Below are positions 1-9,908 of a stretch of 64,000 nucleotides of DNA, piece by piece. The translations under genes and the position numbers were made by a program. The number at the start of each line of letters is the position of its first letter. The first letter of the stretch is position 1. The stretch comes from Parasphingopyxis marina (GTDB lineage Bacteria; Pseudomonadota; Alphaproteobacteria; Sphingomonadales; Sphingomonadaceae), in contig NZ_JACJVJ010000002.1 of NCBI RefSeq assembly GCF_014237875.1, positions 310,001 to 374,000 on the forward strand, read 5' to 3'. The notes beneath the pieces are model-generated. The model worked only from the letters and a program-made list of their open reading frames with translations, was not told where the DNA came from and ran no database searches.

Positions 1-461
1 TTTCCCTCGAGCCCCAATATAAGTTCGACGACCGGCTCTTCGCATACGGTCTCGCCCAATATGAACGCGACCGGTTTCAGGGCTATTCGGCGCGCTATAC
101 GCTTTCGGGCGGGCTCGGCTATCGCGTGATCGATGCCGAGAACATGACTCTGGACCTCCGCGCCGGCCCGGCCTGGCGGCAGAGCGAATTTACCGGCGGC
201 GGCACCGACTCATCGCTCGCCGCATTGGCCTCGCTCGATTATCGCTGGGAGATCGCCGATGGCTTCGCCCTACGCGAACGCGCTTCGGTGCTGGTCGAAA
301 GCGGCGACACGACGCTGACCTCCGAAACGGGGCTCGAAGCACAGCTAATCGGCGCGCTGTCGGCACGCCTGTCCTATGTGGTCCAACATGAAACCTCGCC
401 GCCCTTCGGCCGCGAAGGTACCGACACGCTCACTCGCGCGACGCTGGTTTACGGCTTCTAG
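1..461 (+). CDS. DUF481 (YdiY-like) outer-membrane protein, 5' truncated by window edge
   Basis: The reading frame is open from base 3 to the TAG at 459-461, so only the last 152 residues are seen. The visible part is a run of amphipathic beta strands with regularly placed Tyr and Arg (for example [20 protein letters not shown]) and ends in an aromatic residue (VYGF), as outer-membrane barrels do. This matches the DUF481 / salt-induced outer-membrane protein family, a porin-like barrel of unknown substrate. The 5' end, signal peptide and promoter lie outside the window. Its stop codon shares the tetranucleotide CTAG with the stop of the convergent malate synthase gene. Confidence 0.8.
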   Translation, partial: SLEPQYKFDDRLFAYGLAQYERDRFQGYSARYTLSGGLGYRVIDAENMTLDLRAGPAWRQSEFTGGGTDSSLAALASLDYRWEIADGFALRERASVLVESGDTTLTSETGLEAQLIGALSARLSYVVQHETSPPFGREGTDTLTRATLVYGF

Positions 462-2554
462 CTGCCCTTTACCTGCCGCCGAAAGGCGTGGAGCAACGGC
501 TCGGTATAGCCGGACGGCTGGGTCACGCCCTCAAACACAAGCGCGCGGGCCGCCTTGAAGGCGATGCTGTCCGGATTGCCGGCCATCCGCGTGTAGAGCG
601 GATCGCCCGCATTCTGCCCGTCGACCTTTTCGGCCATCCGCGCCAGCGCCGCGTCCGCTTCCTCTTCAGAGCAAACCCCGTGAAGCAGCCAGTTCGCCAT
701 ATGCTGCGAGCTGATCCGCAGCGTCGCGCGGTCCTCCATCAGGCCGACATCATGGATATCCGGCACCTTCGAGCAGCCGACTCCCTGATCGATCCAGCGC
801 ACGACATAGCCGAGTATGCCTTGCGCGTTGTTGTCGAGCTCCTCGCGGATTTCCTCGGGCGACCAGTTCGTGCCCTGCGCGAGCGGAATGGTCAGCAGTT
901 TGTCGAGCGCGGGGACGGCCTCGCCCGCAAGCTCGGCCTGCCGCGCGAACACGTCGACCCGGTGATAATGGATGGCATGGAGGGTCGCCGCGGTCGGACT
1001 CGGCACCCAGGCGGTGTTGGCGCCGCTCATCGGATGGCCGATCTTGGCTTTCATCATGTCGGCCATCAGGTCCGGCGACGGCCACATGCCTTTGCCGATC
1101 TGCGCCTTGCCGGAAAAGCCGGCGGCCAGCCCGATGCGGACATTGCGGTCCTCATAGGCCTGGATCCAGTCTGCTTCCTTCATCGCGGCCTTGCGCAGCA
1201 TGGCGCCGGCACGCATCGAGGTGTGGATTTCATCGCCTGTGCGATCGAGAAAGCCGGTATTAATGAAGACGATCCGGTCCTTCACGGCTTCGATACAGGC
1301 GGCAAGATTGGCGGAGGTGCGCCGTTCCTCGTCCATCACGCCAACCTTGACCGTGTAACGGGCGAGTCCGAGCATATCCTCGATCGCATCGAACAGCCGG
1401 TTGGTGAAGCCGGCCTCTTCGGGCCCGTGCATCTTGGGCTTCACGATATAGACGGAGCCCGCGCGGCTGTTGCGGTGCCTTCCCAGCCCCTTCAGGTCGT
1501 GCATCGCGATCATGCTGGTCATGATACCGTCGAGAATACCCTCGGGCGCCTCGCCGCCGCCCGGCAGCATGATCGCCGGGGTCGTCATCAGATGCCCGAC
1601 ATTGCGCACGAACAACAGGCTGCGGCCGGGCAGTGTGATCTCCGTGCCATCCGTGGCGGCAAACCGTCGGTCGGCCTCCAGCGCGCGGGTCATCGTCTTA
1701 CCAGATTTTTCGAATGAAGCCTCGAGATCGCCGCGCATCAGGCCCAGCCAGTGGCGATAGGCGAGCGTCTTGTCCTCCGCGTCGACGGCGGCCACCGAAT
1801 CTTCCAGATCGACGATCGTCGTCAGTGCGCTTTCGAGCACGACATCGGCGATGCCGGCCTTGTCGCCGCGCCCGATCGGGTGCTCGCGGTCGACCACCAC
1901 TTCGATGTGCAGGCCGTTATGGCGCAGCAGCAGCGATTCCCCGTTGCGACCGATAAATTGCGCGGGGTCGGCAAGCACCGGATCGCCGCCCGCATAATCT
2001 TTCCAGCTTCCGCTTGCCAGCGGCACGACCTCGTCGAGCAGATCGCGCGCCGCGGCAATCACCTGCGCGCCGCGCTCCGCGTCATAGCCGCCGGGTTTCG
2101 CCGCGCCCGGCAGCGCATCGGTGCCGTAAAGCGCGTCGTACAGGCTGCCCCAGCGGGCATTGGCGGCGTTGAGCACGAACCGGTCATTGAGTACCGGCAC
2201 GACCAGCTGCGGCCCGGCGATCCGCGCAACCTCGTCGTCGACATTGCCGGTGCCGATGGAAAAAGCCGCGGGCTCAGGCACCAGATAGCCGATCTCGCTC
2301 AGAAACGCCTTGTATTCAGCCATGTCGATCGGCTGGCCCTGCCGTGCACGGAGCCAATCGTCGATCTTCGCCTGCAGTGTTTCCCGCTTTTCCAGCAGCG
2401 CGCGATTTTCCGGCGCGAACTTCGCATAGATATCGGCGACGCCCTGCCAGAAATTGGCGGATTCGATCCCGAGGCCCGGCAAAGCCTGCTTTTCCGTAAA
2501 ATCGGCAAGGATCGCAGCAACCTGCAAGCCAGCCCGTTCGACATAATCGGTCAT
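458..2554 (-). CDS. glcB: Malate synthase G
   Basis: A 698-residue cytoplasmic enzyme that condenses glyoxylate with acetyl-CoA to give malate (glyoxylate shunt or glycolate use). The start [12 protein letters not shown] at 2554 is chosen because it gives the family length (about 720) and family N-terminus; the frame stays open upstream but that extension is Arg/Ser-rich and non-conserved. The hallmark segments are present: [13 protein letters not shown] with the catalytic Arg, [16 protein letters not shown], and the C-terminal [13 protein letters not shown] region that carries the catalytic Asp. It is a single-gene unit divergent from the M20/ast operon, with 133 bases between them. The terminal TAG overlaps the DUF481 stop in a shared CTAG. 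Confidence 0.97.
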   Translation of the reverse strand: MTDYVERAGLQVAAILADFTEKQALPGLGIESANFWQGVADIYAKFAPENRALLEKRETLQAKIDDWLRARQGQPIDMAEYKAFLSEIGYLVPEPAAFSIGTGNVDDEVARIAGPQLVVPVLNDRFVLNAANARWGSLYDALYGTDALPGAAKPGGYDAERGAQVIAAARDLLDEVVPLASGSWKDYAGGDPVLADPAQFIGRNGESLLLRHNGLHIEVVVDREHPIGRGDKAGIADVVLESALTTIVDLEDSVAAVDAEDKTLAYRHWLGLMRGDLEASFEKSGKTMTRALEADRRFAATDGTEITLPGRSLLFVRNVGHLMTTPAIMLPGGGEAPEGILDGIMTSMIAMHDLKGLGRHRNSRAGSVYIVKPKMHGPEEAGFTNRLFDAIEDMLGLARYTVKVGVMDEERRTSANLAACIEAVKDRIVFINTGFLDRTGDEIHTSMRAGAMLRKAAMKEADWIQAYEDRNVRIGLAAGFSGKAQIGKGMWPSPDLMADMMKAKIGHPMSGANTAWVPSPTAATLHAIHYHRVDVFARQAELAGEAVPALDKLLTIPLAQGTNWSPEEIREELDNNAQGILGYVVRWIDQGVGCSKVPDIHDVGLMEDRATLRISSQHMANWLLHGVCSEEEADAALARMAEKVDGQNAGDPLYTRMAGNPDSIAFKAARALVFEGVTQPSGYTEPLLHAFRRQVKGS

Positions 2555-2687
2555 GGAAAATCCCTGATCTGCGTGGCGCGGGGCGCCGTTTCGAATGTGC
2601 CGGGGAGGAGCAACCGCCCTATGCCGCCCCGCGTTGGTGGATGCAAGGCGGTGACGCCTGCAAATCCTGCGGCTAAGACTGCACGCC

Positions 2688-3896
2688 ATGAATGCGCTTT
2701 CCCGCGAAGAAACCGAAACACTCGACAGGGCCGCCGCCGCGCCGATGCTCGACCAAACGATAGACTGGGCGGCGATCAACAGCGGATCGGCAAACCTTGC
2801 CGGGCTGAAAGCGGTCGCGGCCAAGCTTGCCGACGCCTTTGCCGCGCTTCCCGGCGATCTCGCGCTGCGCAACCCGGTGCCGGGAGAAATCGTGCAGGGC
2901 GATGGCAGTGTCATCGCGCGCGAAACCGGGCAGAATCTTCATCTCACAGTGCGCCCCGAAGCGCCCGTGCAACTGTTGCTCACCGGTCATATGGATACCG
3001 TGTTCGCCGTCGATCATCCGTTTCAGGAACTGACCTGGATCGACGATGCCACGCTGAACGGCCCCGGCGTTACCGATATGAAGGGTTGCATCGCACTGAT
3101 GCTCGCGGCCCTGAAGGCTGTCGAGGCTTCGCCGCTCGCCGGGCGCATCGGTTATGAGGTCGTCATCAATTCGGACGAGGAGATCGGGTCGCCGGGCTCC
3201 GCTGCGTTGCTGGCCCAGGCCGCGCAGGGGAAACTCGCCGCCCTCACCTATGAGCCCGCCCTGCCCGACGGCACCTTGGCCGGCGCGCGCGGCGGCAGCG
3301 GCAACTGGTCCATCGTTTTCACCGGGAAAAGCGCCCATGCCGGCCGCAATCCGGAGGAAGGCCGAAGCGCGCTGCTCGCCGCGGCCGAACTGGCGCTGAA
3401 ACTCGAAGCCGCGATCGGTCCCGGCCTCAAGGTCAATCCGGCAAAGATTGAAGGCGGCGGCGCCAACAATGTCGTGCCCGATCATGCCGTGCTTCGCGTC
3501 AACATGCGGCCCGAAACGCTGGAGGACCAGCAACGCGCGCAAGCCCTGCTCGATGAAGCGGTTGCCGATATCGCCGCGCGGCGCGAGGTCGATATCCACA
3601 TCCATGGCGGTTTCGGCCGTCCGCCAAAGCCGATCGATCCGGGCGCGGAAAAGCTGTTCGGGCTCGTCAAAAGCTGCGGCGCCGATCTCGGCTTCGATAT
3701 CGCCTGGAAATCGACGGGCGGCGTATGCGACGGCAACAATATCGCGGCCTGCGGCGTACCCGTCGTCGATACGATGGGCGTGCGCGGCGGCGCGATCCAT
3801 TCGTCGGACGAATTCCTGATCGTTGACAGCCTGGCCGAGCGCGCCCAGCTCTCGGCGCTCGTCATCCTCCGCCTCGCCGAGAAAGGCAGTTTATGA
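2688..3896 (+). CDS. M20 family metallohydrolase (carboxypeptidase G2-like)
   Basis: A 402-residue cytoplasmic dizinc hydrolase. The full M20 ligand set is readable: H101 and D103 in LLTGHMDTV, bridging D130 in GVTDMKGC, catalytic/ligand E164-E165 in NSDEEIGS, E189, and H371 in GAIHSSDEF. The dimerisation domain carries GKSAHAG. The closest recognised class is CPG2/ArgE-like enzymes that cleave N-acyl amino acids, often N-acyl-glutamates. It is the first gene of an operon with astA (ATGA overlap at 3893-3896) and astB. No astE-type desuccinylase is present, so I infer that it may hydrolyse N-succinylglutamate at the end of the AST pathway. No signal peptide is visible. Confidence 0.88.
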   Translation: MNALSREETETLDRAAAAPMLDQTIDWAAINSGSANLAGLKAVAAKLADAFAALPGDLALRNPVPGEIVQGDGSVIARETGQNLHLTVRPEAPVQLLLTGHMDTVFAVDHPFQELTWIDDATLNGPGVTDMKGCIALMLAALKAVEASPLAGRIGYEVVINSDEEIGSPGSAALLAQAAQGKLAALTYEPALPDGTLAGARGGSGNWSIVFTGKSAHAGRNPEEGRSALLAAAELALKLEAAIGPGLKVNPAKIEGGGANNVVPDHAVLRVNMRPETLEDQQRAQALLDEAVADIAARREVDIHIHGGFGRPPKPIDPGAEKLFGLVKSCGADLGFDIAWKSTGGVCDGNNIAACGVPVVDTMGVRGGAIHSSDEFLIVDSLAERAQLSALVILRLAEKGSL

Positions 3897-4921
3897 GCTC
3901 CCCCGACCGCTTCATCGTCCGCGCCGCGCGCAAGGACGATCTCGACCAGCTCTACGAGATGGCGAAGCTGACTGGCGGCGGCTTCACCAACCTGCCGCCG
4001 GACCGCGCCGCGCTGACGGAAAAGCTCGAACGCTCGGACGAGGCTTTTTCGAAAACCGACGGCGAGTCCGCCAACGACCTGTTCCTGCTCGCGCTCGAAA
4101 ACACCGAAACCGGGCAGGTGCGCGGGACCGCGCAGATATTTGCCGCGGTCGGCAAGCGCTGGCCCTTCTACAGCTATCGCATCAATACCTATTCGCAGTA
4201 CAGTCAGGAGCTGGACCGGACCTTCTCCGCGCAGATCCTGTCGCTGACGACCGATTATGAAGGCGCGTCCGAAGTCGGCGGGCTGTTTCTCCATCCCGGC
4301 GAACGCGCGGGCGGGCTCGGCCTGCTGCTCGCGCGCAGCCGCTATCTCTTCATCGCCGGGCATCGCGAACGGTTCGGCGACACGGTGATCGCGGAGCTGC
4401 GCGGGGTGATCGACGAATCCGGCGGCTCGGCCTTCTGGGATGCGCTGGCCGGGAAATTCTTCGGCATGAGCTTCAACGAGGCCGACGAGTTCAACGCCAA
4501 AAAGGGCAACCAGTTCATCGCGGACCTGATGCCGAAACATCCCATCTATATGGACATGCTCCCCGAGGCCGCCCGGCAGGTGATCGGCAAGCCACATCCG
4601 TCGGGCCGCGCCGCAATGCGGATGCTCGAAAAGGAAGGCTTCCACTTCAACAATTATGTCGACATTTTCGACGGTGGACCGACCATGGAAGCGAAGATCG
4701 ACGAGGTGAAGAGCGTCGCCGAATCGCGCGAAGCCAGGATCGCCTGCACCGATGCGCAGGACGGCACGCGATCGCTGGTCGCCACCGGAACGCTCAAGGA
4801 ATTCCGCTGCGCCTATACCGATATCGTCGAACGCGGCGAAAGCGAAATCGCGATTCCCGCCGAAACGGCAAACACCCTTTCGGTCAAGCCTGGCGCGCAG
4901 GTCCGGCACGTGGCGCGGTAG
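3893..4921 (+). CDS. astA: Arginine N-succinyltransferase
   Basis: A 342-residue enzyme transferring succinyl from succinyl-CoA to the alpha-amino group of arginine, the first step of the ammonia-producing AST arginine degradation pathway. The N-terminus IVRAARKDDLDQLYEMA is typical of the family's GNAT-like fold. LTTDYEGASEVGGLFLHPGERAGGLG and the C-terminal SGRAAMRMLEKEGFHFNNYVDIFDGGP regions are family hallmarks (shown here in pieces of at most 20: DYEGASEVGGLFLHP; MLEKEGFHFNNYVDIFDGG). Its ATG overlaps the stop of the M20 gene, indicating translational coupling, and astB follows 9 bases later. Confidence 0.95.
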   Translation: MSSPDRFIVRAARKDDLDQLYEMAKLTGGGFTNLPPDRAALTEKLERSDEAFSKTDGESANDLFLLALENTETGQVRGTAQIFAAVGKRWPFYSYRINTYSQYSQELDRTFSAQILSLTTDYEGASEVGGLFLHPGERAGGLGLLLARSRYLFIAGHRERFGDTVIAELRGVIDESGGSAFWDALAGKFFGMSFNEADEFNAKKGNQFIADLMPKHPIYMDMLPEAARQVIGKPHPSGRAAMRMLEKEGFHFNNYVDIFDGGPTMEAKIDEVKSVAESREARIACTDAQDGTRSLVATGTLKEFRCAYTDIVERGESEIAIPAETANTLSVKPGAQVRHVAR

Positions 4922-4930
4922 GGCATCGCG

Positions 4931-6184
4931 ATGGCGCTGACCGAGATCAATTTCGACGGCATTGTCGGCCCCTCGCATAATTATGCAGGGCTCAGTCTCG
5001 GCAACCTCGCCTCGTCGAAAAATGCCGGCAAGATTTCGCAGCCACGCGCGGCGGCGCTGCAGGGCGTGGAAAAGATGCGCGCGAACCTGCGCCTCGGTCT
5101 GGCGCAGGGTGCCTTCCTGCCGCAGCGCCGGCCCAACCGGCTCTGGCTGGAGCGACTGGCAACGTCGCCCGAGGAGGCGGATAGCGCGCTGCTCGCCAAC
5201 GCCATGTCGGCCTCGTGCATGTGGACGGCGAACGCGGCGACCGTCTCACCCGCGCCAGATACGGCGGACGGCAAATGCCATCTCACCCCGGCCAATCTCG
5301 TCACCATGCCTCATCGCAGTCTCGAATGGCCTGAAACGCTGGCCCAGCTGCGCTGCGCCTTTGCCGACGATAGCTATTTCAAGGTTCACGACCCGGTACC
5401 CGCGCCCTTCGGCGACGAGGGCGCGGCCAATTTCATGCGGCTGACCCGCGCGCATGGCGAGCCCGGCCTCGAAATCTTCGTCTATGGCGAAACCGGCGCT
5501 CCCTTCCCTGCCCGTCAGCATGTCCAGGCTTCCAAGGCCGTCGCGCGAATCCACAGGCTCGATCCCGAACGCGTGCTGTTCGTCCAGCAATCGCCCGAAG
5601 CGATCGCCGCCGGGGCTTTTCACAACGATGTCGTCGCTGTGGCGAACGAGACCGTCCTCTTCTGCCACGAACAGGCCTTTGCCGACCGTGAAGGGTTCTT
5701 CGCGGACCTCACCGCCAAGATGCCCGAGGCGCAAATCGTCGAGGTTCCGGCCGACCGGGTTTCGCTCCCCGAGGCAATCCGCACCTATCTTTTCAACGCC
5801 CAGCTCGTAACCTTGCCGCAAGGGGGGATGGCGCTGATCCTGCCGACCGAGGCGCAGGAGAGCGAACGCGTCTGGGGCTGGCTGGAAGAGATGATTGCGG
5901 GCAATGGGCCGATCCGCCAGCTAATCCCGGTCGATGTCCGCCAGTCGATGGCCAATGGCGGCGGCCCGGCCTGCCTGCGCCTGCGCGTGCTTGCCGATCC
6001 CGCACATATCGACCCGCACTTCCTGATGGACGAAGCCAAGCTCGACGCCATCGCCACAACCATCGCCCAAACATGGCCCGAAGGCATCGACGCCGAGCAG
6101 CTTCGCAACGCCGAACTGTGGAGCGCCATCGAGAAAGCCCGCGCCGCGCTCTACGAAACATTGGGGCTATCCGAACTCATCTGA
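4931..6184 (+). CDS. astB: N-succinylarginine dihydrolase
   Basis: A 417-residue pentein-fold enzyme converting N2-succinylarginine to succinylornithine, CO2 and two ammonia. The opening INFDGIVGPSHNYAG is diagnostic. The catalytic triad can be assigned as E163 (FGDEGAANF), H231 (AFHNDVVAV) and C348 (NGGGPACLR), matching Glu/His/Cys of the family. Third gene of the M20-astA-astB operon. The later enzymes AstC and AstD are not in this window and must be encoded elsewhere if the pathway is complete. A hairpin 9 bases after the stop probably ends the transcript. Confidence 0.96.
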   Translation: MALTEINFDGIVGPSHNYAGLSLGNLASSKNAGKISQPRAAALQGVEKMRANLRLGLAQGAFLPQRRPNRLWLERLATSPEEADSALLANAMSASCMWTANAATVSPAPDTADGKCHLTPANLVTMPHRSLEWPETLAQLRCAFADDSYFKVHDPVPAPFGDEGAANFMRLTRAHGEPGLEIFVYGETGAPFPARQHVQASKAVARIHRLDPERVLFVQQSPEAIAAGAFHNDVVAVANETVLFCHEQAFADREGFFADLTAKMPEAQIVEVPADRVSLPEAIRTYLFNAQLVTLPQGGMALILPTEAQESERVWGWLEEMIAGNGPIRQLIPVDVRQSMANGGGPACLRLRVLADPAHIDPHFLMDEAKLDAIATTIAQTWPEGIDAEQLRNAELWSAIEKARAALYETLGLSELI

Positions 6185-6192
6185 CGATGCCG

Positions 6193-6217
6193 CCGACACT
6201 TGCCCGCCGAGTGTCGG
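6193..6217 (+). terminator. Probable transcription terminator of the ast operon
   Basis: Perfect 8-bp stem CCGACACT (6193-6200) / AGTGTCGG (6210-6217) around a 9-base loop, starting 9 bases after the astB stop and followed by a T-rich but interrupted tract (GTTAATTTACAATTT). The position and shape suit an intrinsic terminator; the imperfect T tract lowers certainty. Confidence 0.6.
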
Positions 6218-6293
6218 GTTAATTTACAATTTACCATGAAGCTTAATGGCTAATCGGCGGAAATCCGGGGTTGGCACGGCAATTGCTTAACAA

Positions 6294-6566
6294 ATGGTTA
6301 TGCCGCTGCTCCGCCGTATGGCCCGTCTTTTTGTCATCAAGAACCGGTTCGAAGCCTATCTCATCATCTACGCGCTGGCGGTCGGCGCGATGGCGCGGGC
6401 ACAGCTCTACCTTATCCAGTATCCTGGGCGGTTCGGCTGGGTGCTCGCGGTTTGCTGTACCGGCGCGGTGTTTCTCGGCGGCGCCAAGATCCTCGACGCG
6501 ACACCGAAAAAGAAGCTGCGGGTAAGAAAGCTTGCGCGCGCTTGGCGCTCCAACGTCGAAAGCTAG
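6294..6566 (+). CDS. Small inner-membrane protein, unknown function
   Basis: A 90-residue protein with a basic N-terminus (LLRRMARLFVIKNRFEAY), two hydrophobic helices (about residues 20-38 and 45-66, the second being FGWVLAVCCTGAVFLGGA) and a very basic C-terminal tail (PKKKLRVRKLARAWR). I recall similar short proteins in sphingomonads, always without function. The start could instead be the ATG two codons later (6300). The stop TAG shares CTAG with the convergent MBL-hydrolase stop, an arrangement repeated at 458-461. The upstream 109 bases hold the ast terminator and an AT-richer stretch that may be its promoter. Confidence 0.7.
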   Translation: MVMPLLRRMARLFVIKNRFEAYLIIYALAVGAMARAQLYLIQYPGRFGWVLAVCCTGAVFLGGAKILDATPKKKLRVRKLARAWRSNVES

Positions 6567-7519
6567 CGCTTCAACTCGGCCATCAGGCCAAATAGCGCAA
6601 CAATATCGGGCGACGATGTGTCGCCGCGATACTCCCTGTAAAGCGTATCGACATTGACGGCGATCCGCTCGGCATCGATCCAGCTTGCAAAATCCCCCAG
6701 CGCGATATCGTGCGCCGCCTCGCGCGCCGAGAGCCCCGCGTCGAACCGCTTGCGCGCCTCCCCGTTGATATAGCACAGATAATCCTGCACCTTGCGTACG
6801 CCTGCCTTGTCGGTGATCGGGCCGTGCCCCGGCACGATCGTCTCCACATCCATGGCGAGGATGCGGTCGCAGGCGGCGATCCAGTTCGACACCGGCCCCG
6901 CCCACATGATCGGCGTGCCGTCTATAAACAGGATATCGCCGGTATAGACGATGCGGTCGCCCGGCACGTGGACGAGCACGTCTCCCGCCGTGTGCGCCGG
7001 GCCGACCTCGATCAACTCGACCGCCTTGTCGCCGACAGCCAGCGAAAGCGCGCCCGAGAATGTCCGTGTCGGCGCGCGTTCTGCGACATCGGTAAAGTCG
7101 AAAGCGCCGAATATCTCGGTAAGATAAGCGCCGGTATGCCCAAGGTCCGGCGCGGCGGCCATCATCGCGGCAAGGCGGGCGGCGCTGACCTCTTCCATCT
7201 CGCGTGCGCTTGCCGTCGAAGCGATTATCTCCGCGCAGCCGCACAGCCCGTTGCCATGGGTGTGATCGCCATTGGCATGGGTGTTGACCAGCGTGCCTAT
7301 ATCGTCGGCGGCAAGGCCCGTCGCATCCCGCATCGCGCCCAGCATCGTTCGCGTCATCTTCGCATCGAACAAAGTGTCGACGAGCAGCGAATGGTCGCCA
7401 TCGACGATCAGCCCGGCATTGGACCAGCCCCATCCGCCATCGGGCTGGAGCCAGGCCCAGGCGCCGTTGCCCAGCTCGTGGAGCCCTTTCGCATAGGTCC
7501 AGGGATTGGCGGTCGTCAT
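6563..7519 (-). CDS. MBL-fold metallohydrolase with HxNxDH motif
   Basis: A 318-residue metallo-beta-lactamase-fold protein. The start MTTANPWTYAKG at 7519 is chosen over the long open upstream frame because it begins just before the conserved fold and after a divergent promoter region. The metal motif reads T-H81-A-N83-G-D85-H86: the second His of HxHxDH is Asn. Further ligands appear in IEVGPAHTAGDVLVHVPGDRI (pieces: GPAHTAGD, YTGDILF) and ETIVPGHGPIT. The substrate is unknown; quinoprotein-relay or lactonase-like relatives are possible. No signal peptide is evident. Divergent from the rml operon. Confidence 0.85.
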   Translation of the reverse strand: MTTANPWTYAKGLHELGNGAWAWLQPDGGWGWSNAGLIVDGDHSLLVDTLFDAKMTRTMLGAMRDATGLAADDIGTLVNTHANGDHTHGNGLCGCAEIIASTASAREMEEVSAARLAAMMAAAPDLGHTGAYLTEIFGAFDFTDVAERAPTRTFSGALSLAVGDKAVELIEVGPAHTAGDVLVHVPGDRIVYTGDILFIDGTPIMWAGPVSNWIAACDRILAMDVETIVPGHGPITDKAGVRKVQDYLCYINGEARKRFDAGLSAREAAHDIALGDFASWIDAERIAVNVDTLYREYRGDTSSPDIVALFGLMAELKR

Positions 7520-7636
7520 GCGCGGGACGATGGCAAAAAGCGCGTGCTGTGGAAAGCCCGTGCAGTTGCGCCTTCCGGGGCGAGCGATTAGGCCGTTTCT
7601 ATTCCGCGTTGGGCAAGGATTGGAGCAGGTTACGGC

Positions 7637-8515
7637 ATGCGGAAAGGCATCATTCTTGCGGGCGGATCGGGCACGAGGCTGCATCCGCTGACAATCTCGA
7701 TTTCGAAACAGCTGATGCCGGTCCATGACAAGCCGATGATCTATTATCCGCTGAGCACGCTGATGCTCGCGGGTATCGCCGACATATTGATCATCACCAC
7801 GCCCGGCGATGCGCCCCTGTTCGAAAAGCTGCTGGGCGATGGCTCGCAGTGGGGCATCCGCCTCAGCTATGCGGTCCAGCCCGAGCCCAAGGGCCTGGCG
7901 CAGGCCTATCTGATCGGCGAGGAGTTCGTCGGCGGCGAACCCTCGGCGCTGATCCTGGGCGACAACATCTTTTTCGGCCATGGACTGGAACACTTGCTCA
8001 ACTCCGCGGACGGCCGCACCGAAGGCGCAACCATCTTCAGCTATTCGGTCAACAATCCCGGTGCCTACGGCGTCGTTTCCTTCGACGCGAACGGCGTTGC
8101 CGAAAGCATCGACGAAAAGCCCGAAAAGCCGAAATCCAACTATGCGGTGACGGGGCTCTATTTCTACGACGGCCGTGCACCCGAACTGGCTCGTTCGCTC
8201 ACGCCTTCCAAACGTGGCGAGCTTGAGATCACCGACTTGAACCGGCGCTACCTGGAGGAAGGCGCGCTTGCGGTCGAAGCGATGGGGCGCGGCTTCGCCT
8301 GGCTCGATACCGGCACCCATGCCGCGCTCGCCGATGCCGGACAGTTCGTGCGCATCGTCGAAGAACGGCAGGGCACGAAGATCTGCTGCCCCGAAGAAAT
8401 CGCCTGGCGAAAGGGCTTTATCGACCGCAGCCAACTCCGCGATCTCGGCACCACGCTCGAACGCAGCGGCTATGGCGACTATCTTCTGAAGATCGCGGAC
8501 GGCGAAGGCGCATGA
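7637..8515 (+). CDS. rfbA: Glucose-1-phosphate thymidylyltransferase
   Basis: A 292-residue RmlA enzyme making dTDP-glucose from glucose-1-phosphate and dTTP. The nucleotide-binding signature [16 protein letters not shown] opens the protein, followed by [31 protein letters not shown] and [20 protein letters not shown] (all classic RmlA segments). First of four rml genes in the order A-C-D-B, each overlapping the next by 4 bases (ATGA or GTGA), so they are surely one operon for dTDP-L-rhamnose, a building block for surface polysaccharides made by glycosyltransferases such as those at 34.7-42.4 kb. Confidence 0.98.
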   Translation: MRKGIILAGGSGTRLHPLTISISKQLMPVHDKPMIYYPLSTLMLAGIADILIITTPGDAPLFEKLLGDGSQWGIRLSYAVQPEPKGLAQAYLIGEEFVGGEPSALILGDNIFFGHGLEHLLNSADGRTEGATIFSYSVNNPGAYGVVSFDANGVAESIDEKPEKPKSNYAVTGLYFYDGRAPELARSLTPSKRGELEITDLNRRYLEEGALAVEAMGRGFAWLDTGTHAALADAGQFVRIVEERQGTKICCPEEIAWRKGFIDRSQLRDLGTTLERSGYGDYLLKIADGEGA

Positions 8516-9054
8516 AGGTTTCGCAAACCGCCGTCCAGGGCGTGCTGCTGATCGAACCGCAGATCCATGGCGACGATCGCGGCTTCTTCTACGAAAGCTG
8601 GCGGCAGGATGTCTATGCCGAGGCGGGTATCGCGGGTCCGTTCGTGCAGGACAATCACAGCCGTTCTGCCAAGGGCGTGCTGCGCGGCATCCATTATCAG
8701 ATCCAGCAACCGCAGGGAAAACTGGTGCGTGCGACGCGCGGCGCGGTGTTCGACGTCGCGGTCGACCTGCGCCGTTCCTCGCCAAGCTTCGGGCAATGGA
8801 CCGGCCATGAGCTCAGCGAAGACAACCGGCTGATGCTCTGGGTGCCGCCGGGCTGCGGCCATGGCTTTCTGACGCTCTCCGACGAAGCCGACTTCCAGTA
8901 TAAATGCACCGCCTATTATGCACCCGAGCATGAGCGCACGATCCTCTGGAACGACCCCGATATCGGTATCGGCTGGCCGCTGGACGGCGACCCGTCGCTC
9001 TCGGGCAAGGATGCGCAGGGCGTGCCTTTCGCCGAAGCCGAGCTGTACCCGTGA
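8512..9054 (+). CDS. rfbC: dTDP-4-dehydrorhamnose 3,5-epimerase
   Basis: A 180-residue RmlC cupin that epimerises dTDP-4-keto-6-deoxyglucose at C3 and C5. Family segments seen: [32 protein letters not shown] (catalytic His in the GIHYQ region), [19 protein letters not shown] and the [13 protein letters not shown] motif. It overlaps rfbA by ATGA and rfbD by GTGA. Confidence 0.98.
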   Translation: MKVSQTAVQGVLLIEPQIHGDDRGFFYESWRQDVYAEAGIAGPFVQDNHSRSAKGVLRGIHYQIQQPQGKLVRATRGAVFDVAVDLRRSSPSFGQWTGHELSEDNRLMLWVPPGCGHGFLTLSDEADFQYKCTAYYAPEHERTILWNDPDIGIGWPLDGDPSLSGKDAQGVPFAEAELYP

Positions 9055-9908
9055 AGATTCTCCTCCTCGGCGCCGCCGGCCAGATCGGCCATGCCCTCAC
9101 CGCAACGATGCCCGAGGGATGCGACCTGCTGGCGCTGGACCGGAACGCGCTCGACATTACCGATACCGCAGCGCTCACGGCGCTGATCGCGAGCGAGCAG
9201 GCCCAGGCCGCGATCAATGCTGCCGCCTATACCGATGTGGATGCCGCCGAAGCCCATGAGGAGGAAGCCTTCGGCATCAATGCGGAAGCGCCGCGCGCCA
9301 TCGCCGCGGCCTGCGCCCGATCCGGCACCCGTCTCGTCCATATATCGACCGATTATGTGTTCGATGGGACGGCTACGACGCCCTACCGCCCCGACGCCCG
9401 GCCCGCGCCGCTCGGCGTCTACGGCCGCTCCAAGCTGGCCGGCGAACAGGCCGTGCAGGAATATCCCGATGCCCTGCTGATCCGCTCGGCCTGGGTCTAT
9501 GACGCCCATGGCCGCAATTTTCTCGATACCATGCTGCGGCTGATGACCGAACGCAACGAAATCAGGGTTGTCGCCGACCAGACGGGCACGCCCACCCATG
9601 CGAAAAGCCTCGCCCGCGCGATCTGGGCGCTGCTCGACGCGGAGGCGCGCGGCATTCACCATTTCACCGATGCCGGGAAGACGAGCTGGCACGGCTTCGC
9701 CAAGGCGATCGAGGCAAAGGCCCGGGAACTCGGCCTGCTCGACGGATGCACCGTCACGCCAACGACCGCGGCCGATTATGGCGCCCCCGCCCCTCGACCG
9801 GCATTCAGCGTGCTCGATTGCCGCGGGACCTGGCCGATCACCGGTACACCGCAGGATTGGAACGACGAGCTCGATGGGGTGCTGGCGGAGCGGAAGGCGG
9901 CGGCATGA
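9051..9908 (+). CDS. rfbD: dTDP-4-dehydrorhamnose reductase
   Basis: A 285-residue RmlD short-chain dehydrogenase giving dTDP-L-rhamnose. It starts with GTG at 9051, inside the rfbC stop, with the Rossmann motif LLLGAAGQIGHAL, the NAAAYTDVDAAE segment, HISTDYVFDG with the catalytic Thr/Ser-Tyr region, and YGRSKLAGE containing the catalytic Tyr-x3-Lys. The unusual GTG start is set by translational coupling to rfbC and by the Rossmann fold beginning at residue 2. Confidence 0.97.
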   Translation: MKILLLGAAGQIGHALTATMPEGCDLLALDRNALDITDTAALTALIASEQAQAAINAAAYTDVDAAEAHEEEAFGINAEAPRAIAAACARSGTRLVHISTDYVFDGTATTPYRPDARPAPLGVYGRSKLAGEQAVQEYPDALLIRSAWVYDAHGRNFLDTMLRLMTERNEIRVVADQTGTPTHAKSLARAIWALLDAEARGIHHFTDAGKTSWHGFAKAIEAKARELGLLDGCTVTPTTAADYGAPAPRPAFSVLDCRGTWPITGTPQDWNDELDGVLAERKAAA

